This document shows positions 1 to 8,430 of a DNA stretch of 64,000 nt, piece by piece; within the stretch, counting starts at the first letter, position 1, and each line of letters begins with the position of its first letter. The position numbers and the translations under genes were made by a program. The DNA is taken from the NCBI RefSeq assembly GCF_900112615.1, contig NZ_FOMK01000003.1, positions 124,001-188,000 of the forward strand. The letters are read 5' to 3'. Below the pieces are notes generated by a model that made no database searches, was not told the origin of the DNA, and worked only from the letters and a program-made list of their open reading frames with translations. The DNA is from Chitinophaga sp. CF118 (GTDB lineage: Bacteria > Bacteroidota > Bacteroidia > Chitinophagales > Chitinophagaceae).

Positions 1-153
1 TTTCCGGGCGAAAAAGTGACAGTAATATCTGAAAAAGTATACTTTCGGTTCGGTAAGCTGAAATGTAAAGTGAAACTGAATAATAGTGAGGGAAAAGAGG
101 TTTGCAGTGGAATTATTTCCGGAATGATCATTACCAGACCTACAAATGCGTAA
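1..153 (+). CDS. 3-hydroxyacyl-ACP dehydratase-like protein, C-terminal end (partial)
   Basis: The first 153 bases are open in frame 1 and end in TAA; the start lies before the window. The visible 50 residues begin FPGEKVTV and alternate strand-forming residues (KVYFRFGKLKCKVKL), then read GKEVCSGIISGM. This matches the last two strands of a hotdog-fold FabA/FabZ-type dehydratase, where this sheet closes over the acyl-ACP. The final bases overlap the ATG of the ketosynthase gene by 8 nt, so the two are co-transcribed and probably translationally coupled. Assignment rests on this short tail plus the neighbours (ketosynthase, ACP, phosphopantetheinyl transferase); a thioesterase of the same fold is the alternative. 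Confidence 0.55.
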   Translation, partial: FPGEKVTVISEKVYFRFGKLKCKVKLNNSEGKEVCSGIISGMIITRPTNA

Positions 154-1417
154 GAGAGTTGTCATCACAGGATTAGGGGTTGCTGCTCCCAACGGAGTAG
201 GGATCCCGGTCTTTAAGGATGCCATTAAAAAAGGCATTTCAGGAATCCGTCATGATCCACAACTGGAAGCATTGCAGTTCTCCTGCCAGATCACGGGTAA
301 ACCCGATGTTCCTGAAAACCTGCAACTATCCTATCTGGAACCACTGGAACTCAGAAACTTTAACAGCAACGGTATTCTCTACGGATTGATTGCCGGTATG
401 GATGCCTGGAAAGATGCGCAGTTACCCATCAACAATACAGGTGAACCCGATTGGGACAGTGGTACTATCTTCGGTGCGGGTTCAGCAGGAGTAGACAAAT
501 TAAGAGAAGCCATTTATAAAGTAGATGACCTCCAGGTGCGTCGATTGGGTAGCACCGTCGTTCCACAAACAATGGCCAGCGGTATCAGCGCCTGGCTGGG
601 GGGGAAGCTGGGATTAGGCAATCAGGTCACTACAAACTCATCGGCCTGTATCACAGGTGCCGAAAGTTTGCTGATGGCATACGAACGTATTGTATCCGGA
701 CAGGCAAAGCGTATGCTTGCCGGCAGTACCAGTGATAGCGGACCATATATCTGGGGCGGTTTTGATGCCCTGAAAGTGTGTACTTTCAAACATAATGATC
801 ATCCTGCTGCGGGTTCAAGACCCATGAGTGCAACGGCCAGCGGTTTTGTCCCTGGCAGCGGTGCCGGAGCTCTGCTTCTGGAATCGCTGGAGAGTGCCCT
901 GGATCGCAATGCAAAAATCTACGCAGAAGTATTGGGCGGATATGTCAACTCCGGCGGTCAGCGCGGTGATGGTACCATGACAGCTCCGAACAGCTTGGCA
1001 GTGCAGCGTTGTATTACAGGGGCATTGCAATATGCAGGAGTGGACGCTCATGAAATTGATGCGATCAACGGTCACCTGACAGCCACAGGGAAAGATACGC
1101 TTGAAATTGAGAACTGGAGTATAGCACTGAACCGCAAAGGGAAAGATTTTCCTTATATCAATGCTTTAAAGTCTATGATAGGCCACTGCCTTAGTGCTTC
1201 CGGCAGTATTGAACTGGTGGCGGCAGTCTTACAGTTACATGAAGGCTTCCTGTTTCCCAATATCAATTGTGAAGATCTGCATCCGGAGATCAGTGCTATT
1301 GTAGATGAAGAAAAAATACCACAACAGCTCATACATAAAGAATTAAATTTGATTGCCAAAGCCAGTTTCGGATTTGGCGACGTAAATGCCTGTATAATTT
1401 TAAAGAAATATAAATAG
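146..1417 (+). CDS. beta-ketoacyl-ACP synthase (FabF/KAS-II-like)
   Basis: A 423-residue condensing enzyme that would join an acyl group to malonyl-ACP in the cytoplasm. The catalytic Cys is C168 in NSSACITGAES, and the two catalytic His are H310 in INGHLTATGKDTLE and H347 in KSMIGHCLSASGS, with the conserved Lys at 342. The full thiolase-fold length is present. The usual NAHGTST loop reads NGHLTATGKD, so it is divergent from housekeeping FabF and more like the ketosynthases of aryl-polyene, flexirubin or other specialised lipid clusters. It overlaps the upstream dehydratase by 8 nt and its stop abuts the ACP start directly. Role in a pigment or specialised fatty acid pathway is inferred from context only. 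Confidence 0.9.
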   Translation: MRKRVVITGLGVAAPNGVGIPVFKDAIKKGISGIRHDPQLEALQFSCQITGKPDVPENLQLSYLEPLELRNFNSNGILYGLIAGMDAWKDAQLPINNTGEPDWDSGTIFGAGSAGVDKLREAIYKVDDLQVRRLGSTVVPQTMASGISAWLGGKLGLGNQVTTNSSACITGAESLLMAYERIVSGQAKRMLAGSTSDSGPYIWGGFDALKVCTFKHNDHPAAGSRPMSATASGFVPGSGAGALLLESLESALDRNAKIYAEVLGGYVNSGGQRGDGTMTAPNSLAVQRCITGALQYAGVDAHEIDAINGHLTATGKDTLEIENWSIALNRKGKDFPYINALKSMIGHCLSASGSIELVAAVLQLHEGFLFPNINCEDLHPEISAIVDEEKIPQQLIHKELNLIAKASFGFGDVNACIILKKYK

Positions 1418-1672
1418 ATGGATCAAGAAACCTTAATTGCAGCAATTAAAGAAATAGTGAAACCGTATACGAAAAATGAAGAGGCATTAAATAACATCAG
1501 TGAGAACACAGATTTCGTAAACGATCTTCAGATCAATTCTGCTAACCTGGTGGATATTATCCTCGATGTGGAAGAAAAATTCAACATCGTGGTAGATAAT
1601 GATTCAATGGAGAGGATGCTGAATGTAAAGGCCGCTATAGAAATCATACAATCAAAACTCGCCGGACAATGA
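1418..1672 (+). CDS. acyl carrier protein
   Basis: An 84-residue acidic four-helix carrier protein. The phosphopantetheine attachment serine is S41 in LQINSANLVDI, followed by the usual helix II pattern (DIILDVEEKFNIVVDNDSMERM). The residue before the serine is Asn where most carriers have Asp (DSL), a variant often seen in specialised carriers. It starts at the base after the ketosynthase stop and overlaps the transferase gene by 4 nt, so carrier, its condensing enzyme and its activating enzyme come from one message. Confidence 0.92.
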   Translation: MDQETLIAAIKEIVKPYTKNEEALNNISENTDFVNDLQINSANLVDIILDVEEKFNIVVDNDSMERMLNVKAAIEIIQSKLAGQ

Positions 1673-2184
1673 TCGGCAACGATATTGTTGATCTCCACCT
1701 TGCAGAACGGGAAAGTTACTGGCAACGCCAGGGGTATTTAAATAAAATCTTTACTGCGGATGAACAGTCTTTTATACTTGCTTCTGCAGATCCAACAACC
1801 GCAGTATGGCTGTTGTGGAGTTGTAAAGAGGCTGTCTATAAGATTGTACACCGCCACACACGGGTAAGAACCTACGCACCACTTAAGTTTAATTGTTCAG
1901 TAACAGCAGGCACTGTCACATATGAGGGACATGTCTATCCTTTTAGGAGCCTGCAATCAGGTTACTGCATTCATACAATTGCTGTTGAAAAAGCTGAGCT
2001 GTTTGATGCGCTGGAAATCTATACAGAAGATGCATTAAAAAGGGAGCAATGGGATATTTCCAAGGATGATGATGGAGTTCCATATTTGGAGGGAAGTCCT
2101 GTATCAATCAGTCATCATGGGCGTTTCGCCGGATTGGTGATCTATCGGTCCAATAATTATGCTGGCACTCTTCATATGATATAA
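1669..2184 (+). CDS. 4'-phosphopantetheinyl transferase superfamily protein
   Basis: A 171-residue enzyme that would move phosphopantetheine from CoA to the serine of the adjacent ACP. The N-terminal IGNDIVDL motif (G3, N4, D5) binds the metal and CoA, and WSCKEAVYK (residues 50-58, with E54 and K58) is the second signature. Its length lies between single-domain AcpS (about 120) and pseudo-dimeric Sfp (about 230); the C-terminal part (VSISHHGRFAGLVIY) resembles the Sfp SxSH element. The 4-nt ATGA overlap with the ACP gene indicates coupled translation. It is the last gene of the operon: the next gene is on the opposite strand. Confidence 0.85.
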   Translation: MIGNDIVDLHLAERESYWQRQGYLNKIFTADEQSFILASADPTTAVWLLWSCKEAVYKIVHRHTRVRTYAPLKFNCSVTAGTVTYEGHVYPFRSLQSGYCIHTIAVEKAELFDALEIYTEDALKREQWDISKDDDGVPYLEGSPVSISHHGRFAGLVIYRSNNYAGTLHMI

Positions 2185-2229
2185 ATGATTCCCATCACTT
2201 TGGATTCAATTCTGCTAATTGTGAGGATA

Positions 2230-2874
2230 TCAATCCAATGATAATAATTTGGGTAATTCATGCATGTGATAGAAAACGGTTGCGCCTTCTTTTTCCAGTT
2301 CTTTTGCATTAAACGGTTTAGCGTAACCAAATGTGTTAAAACCACCTCTCTTAGCTGCTATAATTCCCGCCTTACTATCTTCTATCACTGCACAAACAGC
2401 AGGTGCGAATTCCATTTTTTCTGCAGCATACAGGAAAATCCCGGGATCAGGTTTCCAACTGTTAATATCATATCCACTAAAGATCCTATTCTCAAAATAT
2501 CCAACGAGGCCGGTTACTGTAAGATTCAGTTTTATCTTTTCAACAGGTCCACTGGATGCTACACAGAAGGGAATGGTCAGACTGTCCAGTAATGTTTTCA
2601 CACCTTCTACTGCTTTCATTTCCTTTTTAAAAATCTCATAAGTCCTTGCCCTGAAAGTCTGTTCGAAGTTGTCCGGAAAAGGACGATTGGCACGTTGCTG
2701 TAATATCTTAATCCCTTCTTTTAATCTGATCCCGCTAAATTCTTCTACAGCTGTTGTAAGGTCCATGCTAACACCATACTCTGATGCCATTTCAAGCAAC
2801 ACCCTGTTGTTGATCACCTCACTGTCTACCAATACGCCATCGCAATCAAAAATGATGCATTCCGGTTTGTTCAT
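2230..2874 (-). CDS. HAD-superfamily hydrolase, beta-phosphoglucomutase-like
   Basis: A 214-residue haloacid dehalogenase-type phosphatase or phosphomutase. Motif I is IIFDCDGVLVDSE with nucleophile D10 and D12; a helical cap follows (residues about 20-85); motif II is CVASSGP; motif III/IV lies in WKPDPGIFLYAAEKM and CAVIEDSKAGIIAAKRGG. The DGVxVDSE form and cap type place it with the beta-phosphoglucomutase/YcjU/RihB-like group acting on sugar phosphates. Substrate cannot be read from sequence. It lies convergent with the ACP operon and 70 nt downstream of an MFS carrier on the same strand, so a joint sugar uptake and phosphate-handling role is possible. Confidence 0.85.
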   Translation of the reverse strand: MNKPECIIFDCDGVLVDSEVINNRVLLEMASEYGVSMDLTTAVEEFSGIRLKEGIKILQQRANRPFPDNFEQTFRARTYEIFKKEMKAVEGVKTLLDSLTIPFCVASSGPVEKIKLNLTVTGLVGYFENRIFSGYDINSWKPDPGIFLYAAEKMEFAPAVCAVIEDSKAGIIAAKRGGFNTFGYAKPFNAKELEKEGATVFYHMHELPKLLSLD

Positions 2875-2946
2875 ATTTTAAGTTATGTTTAAACTTCTTC
2901 TCTAATGCAGCATATAAGTTCAATCCTCCAAAGGGATTATTCTGGT

Positions 2947-4080
2947 TTACGCTTCTTCTTTAACCCGGCTGATAAGCCAGCTGATTACCATCCCCAGGCA
3001 GGCAATGATGGCAAATGACCAGCGAAGTCCTGCGGCTTCTGCAAGAAAACCAACAACAGGAGGAACCATCAGGAAACCCAGATATCCCACTGTAGATACT
3101 GCTGCTATGGCTGATCCACTACCCATGCTTTTGGATCTTCCGGCCATACTGAATACCAGTGGAACTACGCAGGATACTCCAACACCGGTCATCATAAATC
3201 CTATCCCCGCAGGAATGGGCGAAGGGAATAAAGCTGCCAGCAGCAGGCCACAGAATATAAGCAGACCACTATACTTTATTATAGTGGGAATGCCCCATTT
3301 GTGCACAAGTTTATCTCCACTGAATCTTCCGGTTGCCATCGCTATCATATATGCAACATAACCGGCTGTAACAATCCCTTTAGGTGCATGTACGGCTTTT
3401 TGAAAATAGATGCCACTCCAGTCGTACATAGTCCCCTCGCAGGACATAACTGCAAAGGAAACTAATCCGAATTTCAACAGGTGTTTATCTGGAAGGATCA
3501 GGCGTTTTCCGCTGCTTGTAGAAGGTGGCTGATGCAGACTGGTAGGGAATGCAAAGAATCCCAGGACCACCATAGATAACCCTACTGCCAGGAAGTGCCA
3601 GGAGGTAGGAACTGTCAGGTTTACCATTAATAAGCCTATAAGCGCCCCGCCAAAGCCAGCCAGACTCCACACACCATGAAATGTAGTGATGATTGATTTG
3701 CTGAAGAGTGTTTGCACACCAATGGATTGTGCATTCATGGAGATGTTCATCAGGTTCCTGGAACAGCCAAAGCAGAATAATACAATTACAAGTTGCCAGG
3801 AAGTGGATGCAAACCCTATCAGGGCTAACATCAGGTTGAAAACCAGGGCACCCACCATCATAATATTACGGCTACTGTAACGCTGTAAAAGAATGCCGGT
3901 AACTGGTAAAGTGAGGATCAGGCCAAGGGGCAGGGCAAACAGGATACTGCCAAGCTGGGCCTCATTCAGGTTTAGCTTGTGTTGAATATCAGGGATTCTT
4001 GATGCCCAGGAAGAGAATCCGAACCCTGAAATAAAGAAGAATATTGTGATCGCTATACGTGCCGCCCTCGGAGAATCCAT
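2947..4080 (-). CDS. MFS transporter, YbjJ-like
   Basis: A 377-residue integral membrane carrier with about 12 hydrophobic segments in two six-helix halves. The N-terminal region (FGFSSWASRIPDIQHKLNLN, then a GSILFALPLG helix) and the SMNAQSIGVQ element in helix 5 resemble the YbjJ/FucP-like subgroup of the major facilitator superfamily. Substrate unknown; sugar or small metabolite export is the usual guess for this subgroup. It precedes the HAD hydrolase on the same strand with a 70-nt gap, so they may share a transcript. Confidence 0.85.
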   Translation of the reverse strand: MDSPRAARIAITIFFFISGFGFSSWASRIPDIQHKLNLNEAQLGSILFALPLGLILTLPVTGILLQRYSSRNIMMVGALVFNLMLALIGFASTSWQLVIVLFCFGCSRNLMNISMNAQSIGVQTLFSKSIITTFHGVWSLAGFGGALIGLLMVNLTVPTSWHFLAVGLSMVVLGFFAFPTSLHQPPSTSSGKRLILPDKHLLKFGLVSFAVMSCEGTMYDWSGIYFQKAVHAPKGIVTAGYVAYMIAMATGRFSGDKLVHKWGIPTIIKYSGLLIFCGLLLAALFPSPIPAGIGFMMTGVGVSCVVPLVFSMAGRSKSMGSGSAIAAVSTVGYLGFLMVPPVVGFLAEAAGLRWSFAIIACLGMVISWLISRVKEEA

Positions 4081-4488
4081 ATGATTGTACTCTAATCCGG
4101 AGGTAAAGTTAAAATTAATAATGATTGGAGGTGAGTTAAAAACAGCGCATCACATTTTTGATATTCACTTATAGCCTAAGAATAGCTATGGTTGTACCTA
4201 ATAAAAAGGGCTATATCAAAAATATGATATAGCCCTTTACAATAAAATATATAGTAAAAATGCAAGCTCAATAAACAATTGATTCAAGGCAATATCAGCA
4301 GGCAGTTGACCCACGATTGACATCGTCCAATAATATTCTAAAGCCCATACGCTTGATAATGCCAGATAGAATTGCTACCAAATGGGTACAGTCCGCAATC
4401 CCACCTGAATCAACGTTGATATCATCAAATAATATCCATACGCTTGATAAGACCCAAAATAGTTAATCCCACATGAACCCAAAGTGAC
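4081..4488. other. 408-nt intergenic region with a terminator and a decayed tandem repeat
   Basis: No intact gene was found here. It holds a strong hairpin (4205-4238) and, nearer the downstream gene, two diverged copies of a roughly 90-nt unit. Both copies contain the 15-mer CCATACGCTTGATAA, at 4345-4359 and 4436-4450, plus the similar flanks TTGACATCGTC and TTGATATCATC. Read on the minus strand, each copy gives a similar peptide stretch (LIKRM and IIKRM, followed by DDIN or DDVN), but with frame breaks between them. Confidence 0.6.
4205..4238 (-). terminator. hairpin terminator, probably for the plug-domain gene
   Basis: A perfect 13-bp stem (AAAGGGCTATATC at 4205-4217, GATATAGCCCTTT at 4226-4238) closes an 8-nt A-rich loop. 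The A and T runs at its ends allow it to act on either strand. The only gene reading towards it is the minus-strand gene ending at 4489; the MFS gene at 4080 reads away. Confidence 0.7.
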
Positions 4489-6882
4489 TTAATAAACCTC
4501 TTCTACTCGTCCCGGGCGACCATCTTCCGCAATACCTTCTACCACTACACGGAAATGTGTAGAGAAATCATTGTTATAGAAGGAGATCCTTACCCTATGA
4601 GTAGCGGAATCTATCTGCACACGTGGATTCCAGTAAAGGGTAAGTCTTTTGTCTGCCAGAGCATGCACTTCCTTCCTTACGGAATAGTCTGGAGAGTAGA
4701 ACTCCTTCACAATATTATAACCACCCTTCTTATAAAGCTCAAAGCCTTTTACCGTTTCGTCTTTATTATCACCACCTTTTTTAGTATAGATAGCAATCGC
4801 ACCACCAGGACTTCCACCAAATCCGCCCATAAATGGAGGACGGAATACTTTGATCAGCGCAATATCATTGACATTTATACTGCTTACCATATCCTTGTCC
4901 ACAGGCATCTCATTCAGGAATAAGCTGGGTGTACCTCCCCGCCAGCTCAATGAAGGATTGCTGTAATCCCCTGTAATCTGAAGGCCCGCTACCTTCGACT
5001 GTAAATACTGAAATACATTAAAGGACGTAACTGTTTCCTGGGTGAGATCAAACGTATAGCCATCGCCACCGGAGAACAACCCGGAGGTATATCTTTTTTC
5101 CGTGGTTTCCTGTGGCGCAATCTTTTTCTCCCTTATATTCACCTCTTTCAGCAGAATGGTTCTGTTGCTGATAGCCCTGTTCACCCTGTTGTTTTCAGAT
5201 GCGGTAGTCAGGAAGCGGGTAAGGGTGCTTTTATCTAGTTCTGCCGGTATACGGAAAGGGTAGGGAGAAGTAACCGGAGCAGAGTTATCAAAGAAATGTG
5301 AATTGAATTTTACAGTTACATCTTTCCACTTTTTATCTTTATCGCCACCTTTATAATATATGTTTAAGGTATCCATGAATTGAACGCCCGTTAACACAAA
5401 TTCGCCTCTGTCGTTGGTAGGAACTGATGTAAAGTCGGTAGTGCTATCCAGCGGATGTTTGAGGATCATGTCTACTTTGCCATTGGGAAGAGGTACGCGG
5501 CCGTTACCCGAAAAGGCGGTGCCTTTAATAAGTATTCCCTGTTCGTAGGGGAACCTGATCTGGGGCATGTCATTGTTGATGATCTTTGCCCAGTTGAACC
5601 TTCTCCAGCCATTGGTCATCATCACCAGATCAAGTGCATCCACGGTCTCTTTGGTGCTATCGCGGAAGTACCAGGCTGGGTTGTAGATGTATCCTTTCAG
5701 ATCGGAAGAAAGTAACAGTTCGGAGATGATGTTATGTTCGTCCGGATTTTCCACTACCTGGTCGGCATCAGTAACGGCAACCGATAAACTGGTATGGAGG
5801 GTATCCGGGATTTCTATATCAATCGAATTCCTTTGTCTCTCTTCTGTATTGATATATGGGTTTGTCAGGTTGATGGTCAGCTGGTCTTTTTTCCGCACGA
5901 ATACCAGTCTTTCCGACAGGGGAACACCATTCACATCAAACAAAGTGACCTGTAAGATCCCGGAAGGAATCCCGTCTGTAGGGATGAAGCCACTGATCCT
6001 TCCGTCGGACACTTTTAATATGGCTTTATATACCAGTTGCTGCTGCATTTGTGCTACCACCAGCATACGGTCTAAGGAGGTATCTGTCGGATTTGGGAGT
6101 ACTGCCTGGTAGAAAATGCGGACGCCCCTGTTAAAGATTTTAAGTCCGGCCCCGGTAGCTTTAGATGCAGGCAATGTGATATCCTTTTCCAGACCACCTG
6201 CTGTTTTAACAATTGCGTGATAGTTTTCACCAGCAGCGGGTGTAAGTTCGAATGCACCCATACCGTCGTGTATAGTTTCTATGGTAGCGATGGTTTTCCC
6301 TTTACTGTTCAGTACCTTTCCACTCACGGGTACCGGATAACCGCTCTGGTCTATTGCTTTGAATGCTACCCTGGAAGAAATGTCATTCAGCAGATCACCA
6401 CCTTCGGGAAAGAATTGTACTGCAAAATCGTGTGTTATGGTAGTATCCTTTCTGTCAGGCAGATTATTACGTTTCTGGGGCTCGAAGACTTCTATATTCC
6501 TGTAACAGAGAAAGGCTGCATCAAAGTTGAGCATCCAGGCAGTGTAGGCCCGCAGCTGGTACTGACCAGCCTTCTGGCTTTCCGGTAGCTCAAAGTCGCC
6601 GATTGCAGCAGCTCCACCTGCCACAAGGCGTTTTTTCATTACGATTGTCCCGTTTTTATCCAGTAGTTCCACATACAGGTTAGTAGCGCCGACTGAAGGC
6701 ATCCCCTGTACCATGATGTATGCTTTGAACCAGATCGTTTCTCCGGAAGCATAATAATCTTTGTCGAGGTGGAGGTATACTTTTTCCTGTGGAAAGCGCT
6801 GGCCAAACTGTTGAAGAGCATCCGTCACCTTATCGGACCAATCCGAAGCAGGGAAAAATGCGATAGACCCCAGGATAATCAA
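4489..6882 (-). CDS. MG2-like and TonB plug-domain surface protein, start region frameshifted
   Basis: A 797-residue protein as read from a TTG at 6882. Residues about 25-130 (QEKVYLHLDKDYYASGETIWFKAYI) resemble the macroglobulin MG2 fold. Beta-rich regulatory-like domains follow. Residues about 610-720 form a TonB-receptor plug (VFQYLQSKVAGLQITGD, SLFLNEMPVD, GGAIAIYTKKGG), but there is no 22-strand barrel after it. This combination is common in Bacteroidota cell-surface proteins of unknown function. The frame upstream of TTG has no ATG and is closed by a stop within a run of nine A (6906-6914). An ATG at 6932 would enter this frame if the run had ten A, giving MESSPIKKKSHLKWALP and a complete signal peptide. 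The gene may therefore be phase-variable, recently broken, or affected by a sequencing error. Confidence 0.75.
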   Translation of the reverse strand: MIILGSIAFFPASDWSDKVTDALQQFGQRFPQEKVYLHLDKDYYASGETIWFKAYIMVQGMPSVGATNLYVELLDKNGTIVMKKRLVAGGAAAIGDFELPESQKAGQYQLRAYTAWMLNFDAAFLCYRNIEVFEPQKRNNLPDRKDTTITHDFAVQFFPEGGDLLNDISSRVAFKAIDQSGYPVPVSGKVLNSKGKTIATIETIHDGMGAFELTPAAGENYHAIVKTAGGLEKDITLPASKATGAGLKIFNRGVRIFYQAVLPNPTDTSLDRMLVVAQMQQQLVYKAILKVSDGRISGFIPTDGIPSGILQVTLFDVNGVPLSERLVFVRKKDQLTINLTNPYINTEERQRNSIDIEIPDTLHTSLSVAVTDADQVVENPDEHNIISELLLSSDLKGYIYNPAWYFRDSTKETVDALDLVMMTNGWRRFNWAKIINNDMPQIRFPYEQGILIKGTAFSGNGRVPLPNGKVDMILKHPLDSTTDFTSVPTNDRGEFVLTGVQFMDTLNIYYKGGDKDKKWKDVTVKFNSHFFDNSAPVTSPYPFRIPAELDKSTLTRFLTTASENNRVNRAISNRTILLKEVNIREKKIAPQETTEKRYTSGLFSGGDGYTFDLTQETVTSFNVFQYLQSKVAGLQITGDYSNPSLSWRGGTPSLFLNEMPVDKDMVSSINVNDIALIKVFRPPFMGGFGGSPGGAIAIYTKKGGDNKDETVKGFELYKKGGYNIVKEFYSPDYSVRKEVHALADKRLTLYWNPRVQIDSATHRVRISFYNNDFSTHFRVVVEGIAEDGRPGRVEEVY

Positions 6883-6905
6883 GGGGAGTGCCCACTTTAA
6901 ATGAC

Positions 6906-6914
6906 TTTTTTTTT
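6906..6914 (-). repeat. nine-base homopolymer at the 5' end of the plug-domain gene
   Basis: On the coding (minus) strand this is A9 between an ATG-initiated leader of six codons (6932-6915) and the hydrophobic core of the signal peptide. With nine A the leader hits TAA after eleven codons; with ten (or seven) it joins the long frame exactly. Runs of this kind slip readily. Confidence 0.7.
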
Positions 6915-7181
6915 AATCGGTGAGGATTCCATTTATAACCTTATTTAGTACAAGATACCAACAAAAAATATGCTATAAAACAATAACCTTATTTTATATA
7001 TACATGAGCGGTATCTTCCTGTGTCTGAATGGATTCGATTTAAGTACCTGGTATTGTTAGTTAATCAGTTTTTCTTTGTAACTTCATTTCAGTGAAATAA
7101 TTGAGAATGAACATATTAGACAATTACTGCGTGCTTTATCCTGTGTAAAAAAAATAACATATATCCACCGAATCACCCCAA

Positions 7182-8426
7182 ATGAATCTGAAAATAAAGT
7201 TGTTGATCTTTATTGTAATGGTCACTGTTTCTGTAGTATCGGCACAATCCTATACGGCTGATGAATTATTTCAACGTGCCCGTACAGCCGCCTTTGATCA
7301 GAAGGATTATCCCCAGGCGATAATGCTTTGTAACCAGGCTCTCGTTAACAGTCCTGATTATGAAGATATCCGGATATTTTTAGGACGTTTATATACGTGG
7401 TCGAAAAAAACTGACAGCGCCCGCATTGCATTTACCCAGGTATTAAACAAAGAACCTGATAATGAGGATGCTTCTTTTGCTTATGGAAATCTGGAGTATT
7501 GGAATGATAATTATGAAACCGCCCTGCAAATATGTAATAGTGGTTTAAAGTATCATGAACAGTCAACAGACCTGCTGATGCTTAAGGCCAAATTGCTTAA
7601 TGCCATGCGTCGTTTTGCGGAAGCAAATACTGTTGTTACCTACCTTTTAAAAATTGATTCCCGGAATACTGCGGCAAGGTCCCTGGCAGACCGGATTAAG
7701 GATAACAGTTCCAAAAATAAAATCGGTATTAGCTACGACTTCGTGAAATTTGATAAACGGTTTGATAACCCCTGGCATCTGGCTAGCATTGATTATACGC
7801 GTCAAACCGGCATAGGTGCTGTTATTGCAAGGATTAATTATGCAAACCGTTTCAGCACAAATGGTACCCAGGTAGAATTAGATGCTTATCCGCATATTTC
7901 TCCTACGTTCTATGCCTATGTAAACGGGGGCTATTCTAATACAGTGGGTGTTTTCCCCAGGTATCGTGCGGGTTTTTCCCTTTATGCCAATCTACCGGCA
8001 AGTTTTGAAGCTGAAGCGGGGTTCAGGTATCTGAACTTTGGGGATGCAACATGGATTTATACAGCTTCATTAGGCAAGTACTATAAAAATTACTGGTTAA
8101 ACTTACGGACTTTTCTCACTCCTTCTAATAACGCTGTTTCTCAGTCGTACTCTTTAAATGTCAGATACTATTTTGGTGGAGCCGATGATTTTTTCCGCCT
8201 GGGTATTGGCACCGGCATTTCTCCAGACGATCCGCGGAATAATATTCTCCTTAATAACAACAAAAGTTATAAGCTGAAATCACACAATATCTCTGGCGGA
8301 TTTCACTATTCTCTTAAAAAGTTAAATGTTATTTATCTGAATGTCAGTCTTGACTACCAGGAGTACCAGCGGGATACCCGTGGTATTCAACTTGATATAG
8401 GTGTAGGTTATCAAAGAAGATTTTAG
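7182..8426 (+). CDS. YaiO-family outer membrane beta-barrel protein with TPR domain
   Basis: A 414-residue exported protein. The signal peptide covers residues 1-21 (cleavage after VVSA). Residues about 25-170 contain four to five TPR-like helical pairs (for example NPDYEDIRIFLGRLYTWSKKTD and EPDNEDASFAYGNLEYWNDNYE). From about residue 180 the sequence alternates aromatic and polar residues and ends in a terminal F (VGYQRRF), typical of an outer membrane barrel of the YaiO family. TPR-plus-barrel proteins export or modify polysaccharide (as BcsC and PgaA do), which fits the PgaC-like glycosyltransferase encoded nearby. The next gene begins 5 nt after this stop. Confidence 0.85.
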   Translation: MNLKIKLLIFIVMVTVSVVSAQSYTADELFQRARTAAFDQKDYPQAIMLCNQALVNSPDYEDIRIFLGRLYTWSKKTDSARIAFTQVLNKEPDNEDASFAYGNLEYWNDNYETALQICNSGLKYHEQSTDLLMLKAKLLNAMRRFAEANTVVTYLLKIDSRNTAARSLADRIKDNSSKNKIGISYDFVKFDKRFDNPWHLASIDYTRQTGIGAVIARINYANRFSTNGTQVELDAYPHISPTFYAYVNGGYSNTVGVFPRYRAGFSLYANLPASFEAEAGFRYLNFGDATWIYTASLGKYYKNYWLNLRTFLTPSNNAVSQSYSLNVRYYFGGADDFFRLGIGTGISPDDPRNNILLNNNKSYKLKSHNISGGFHYSLKKLNVIYLNVSLDYQEYQRDTRGIQLDIGVGYQRRF

Positions 8427-8430
8427 AAAA

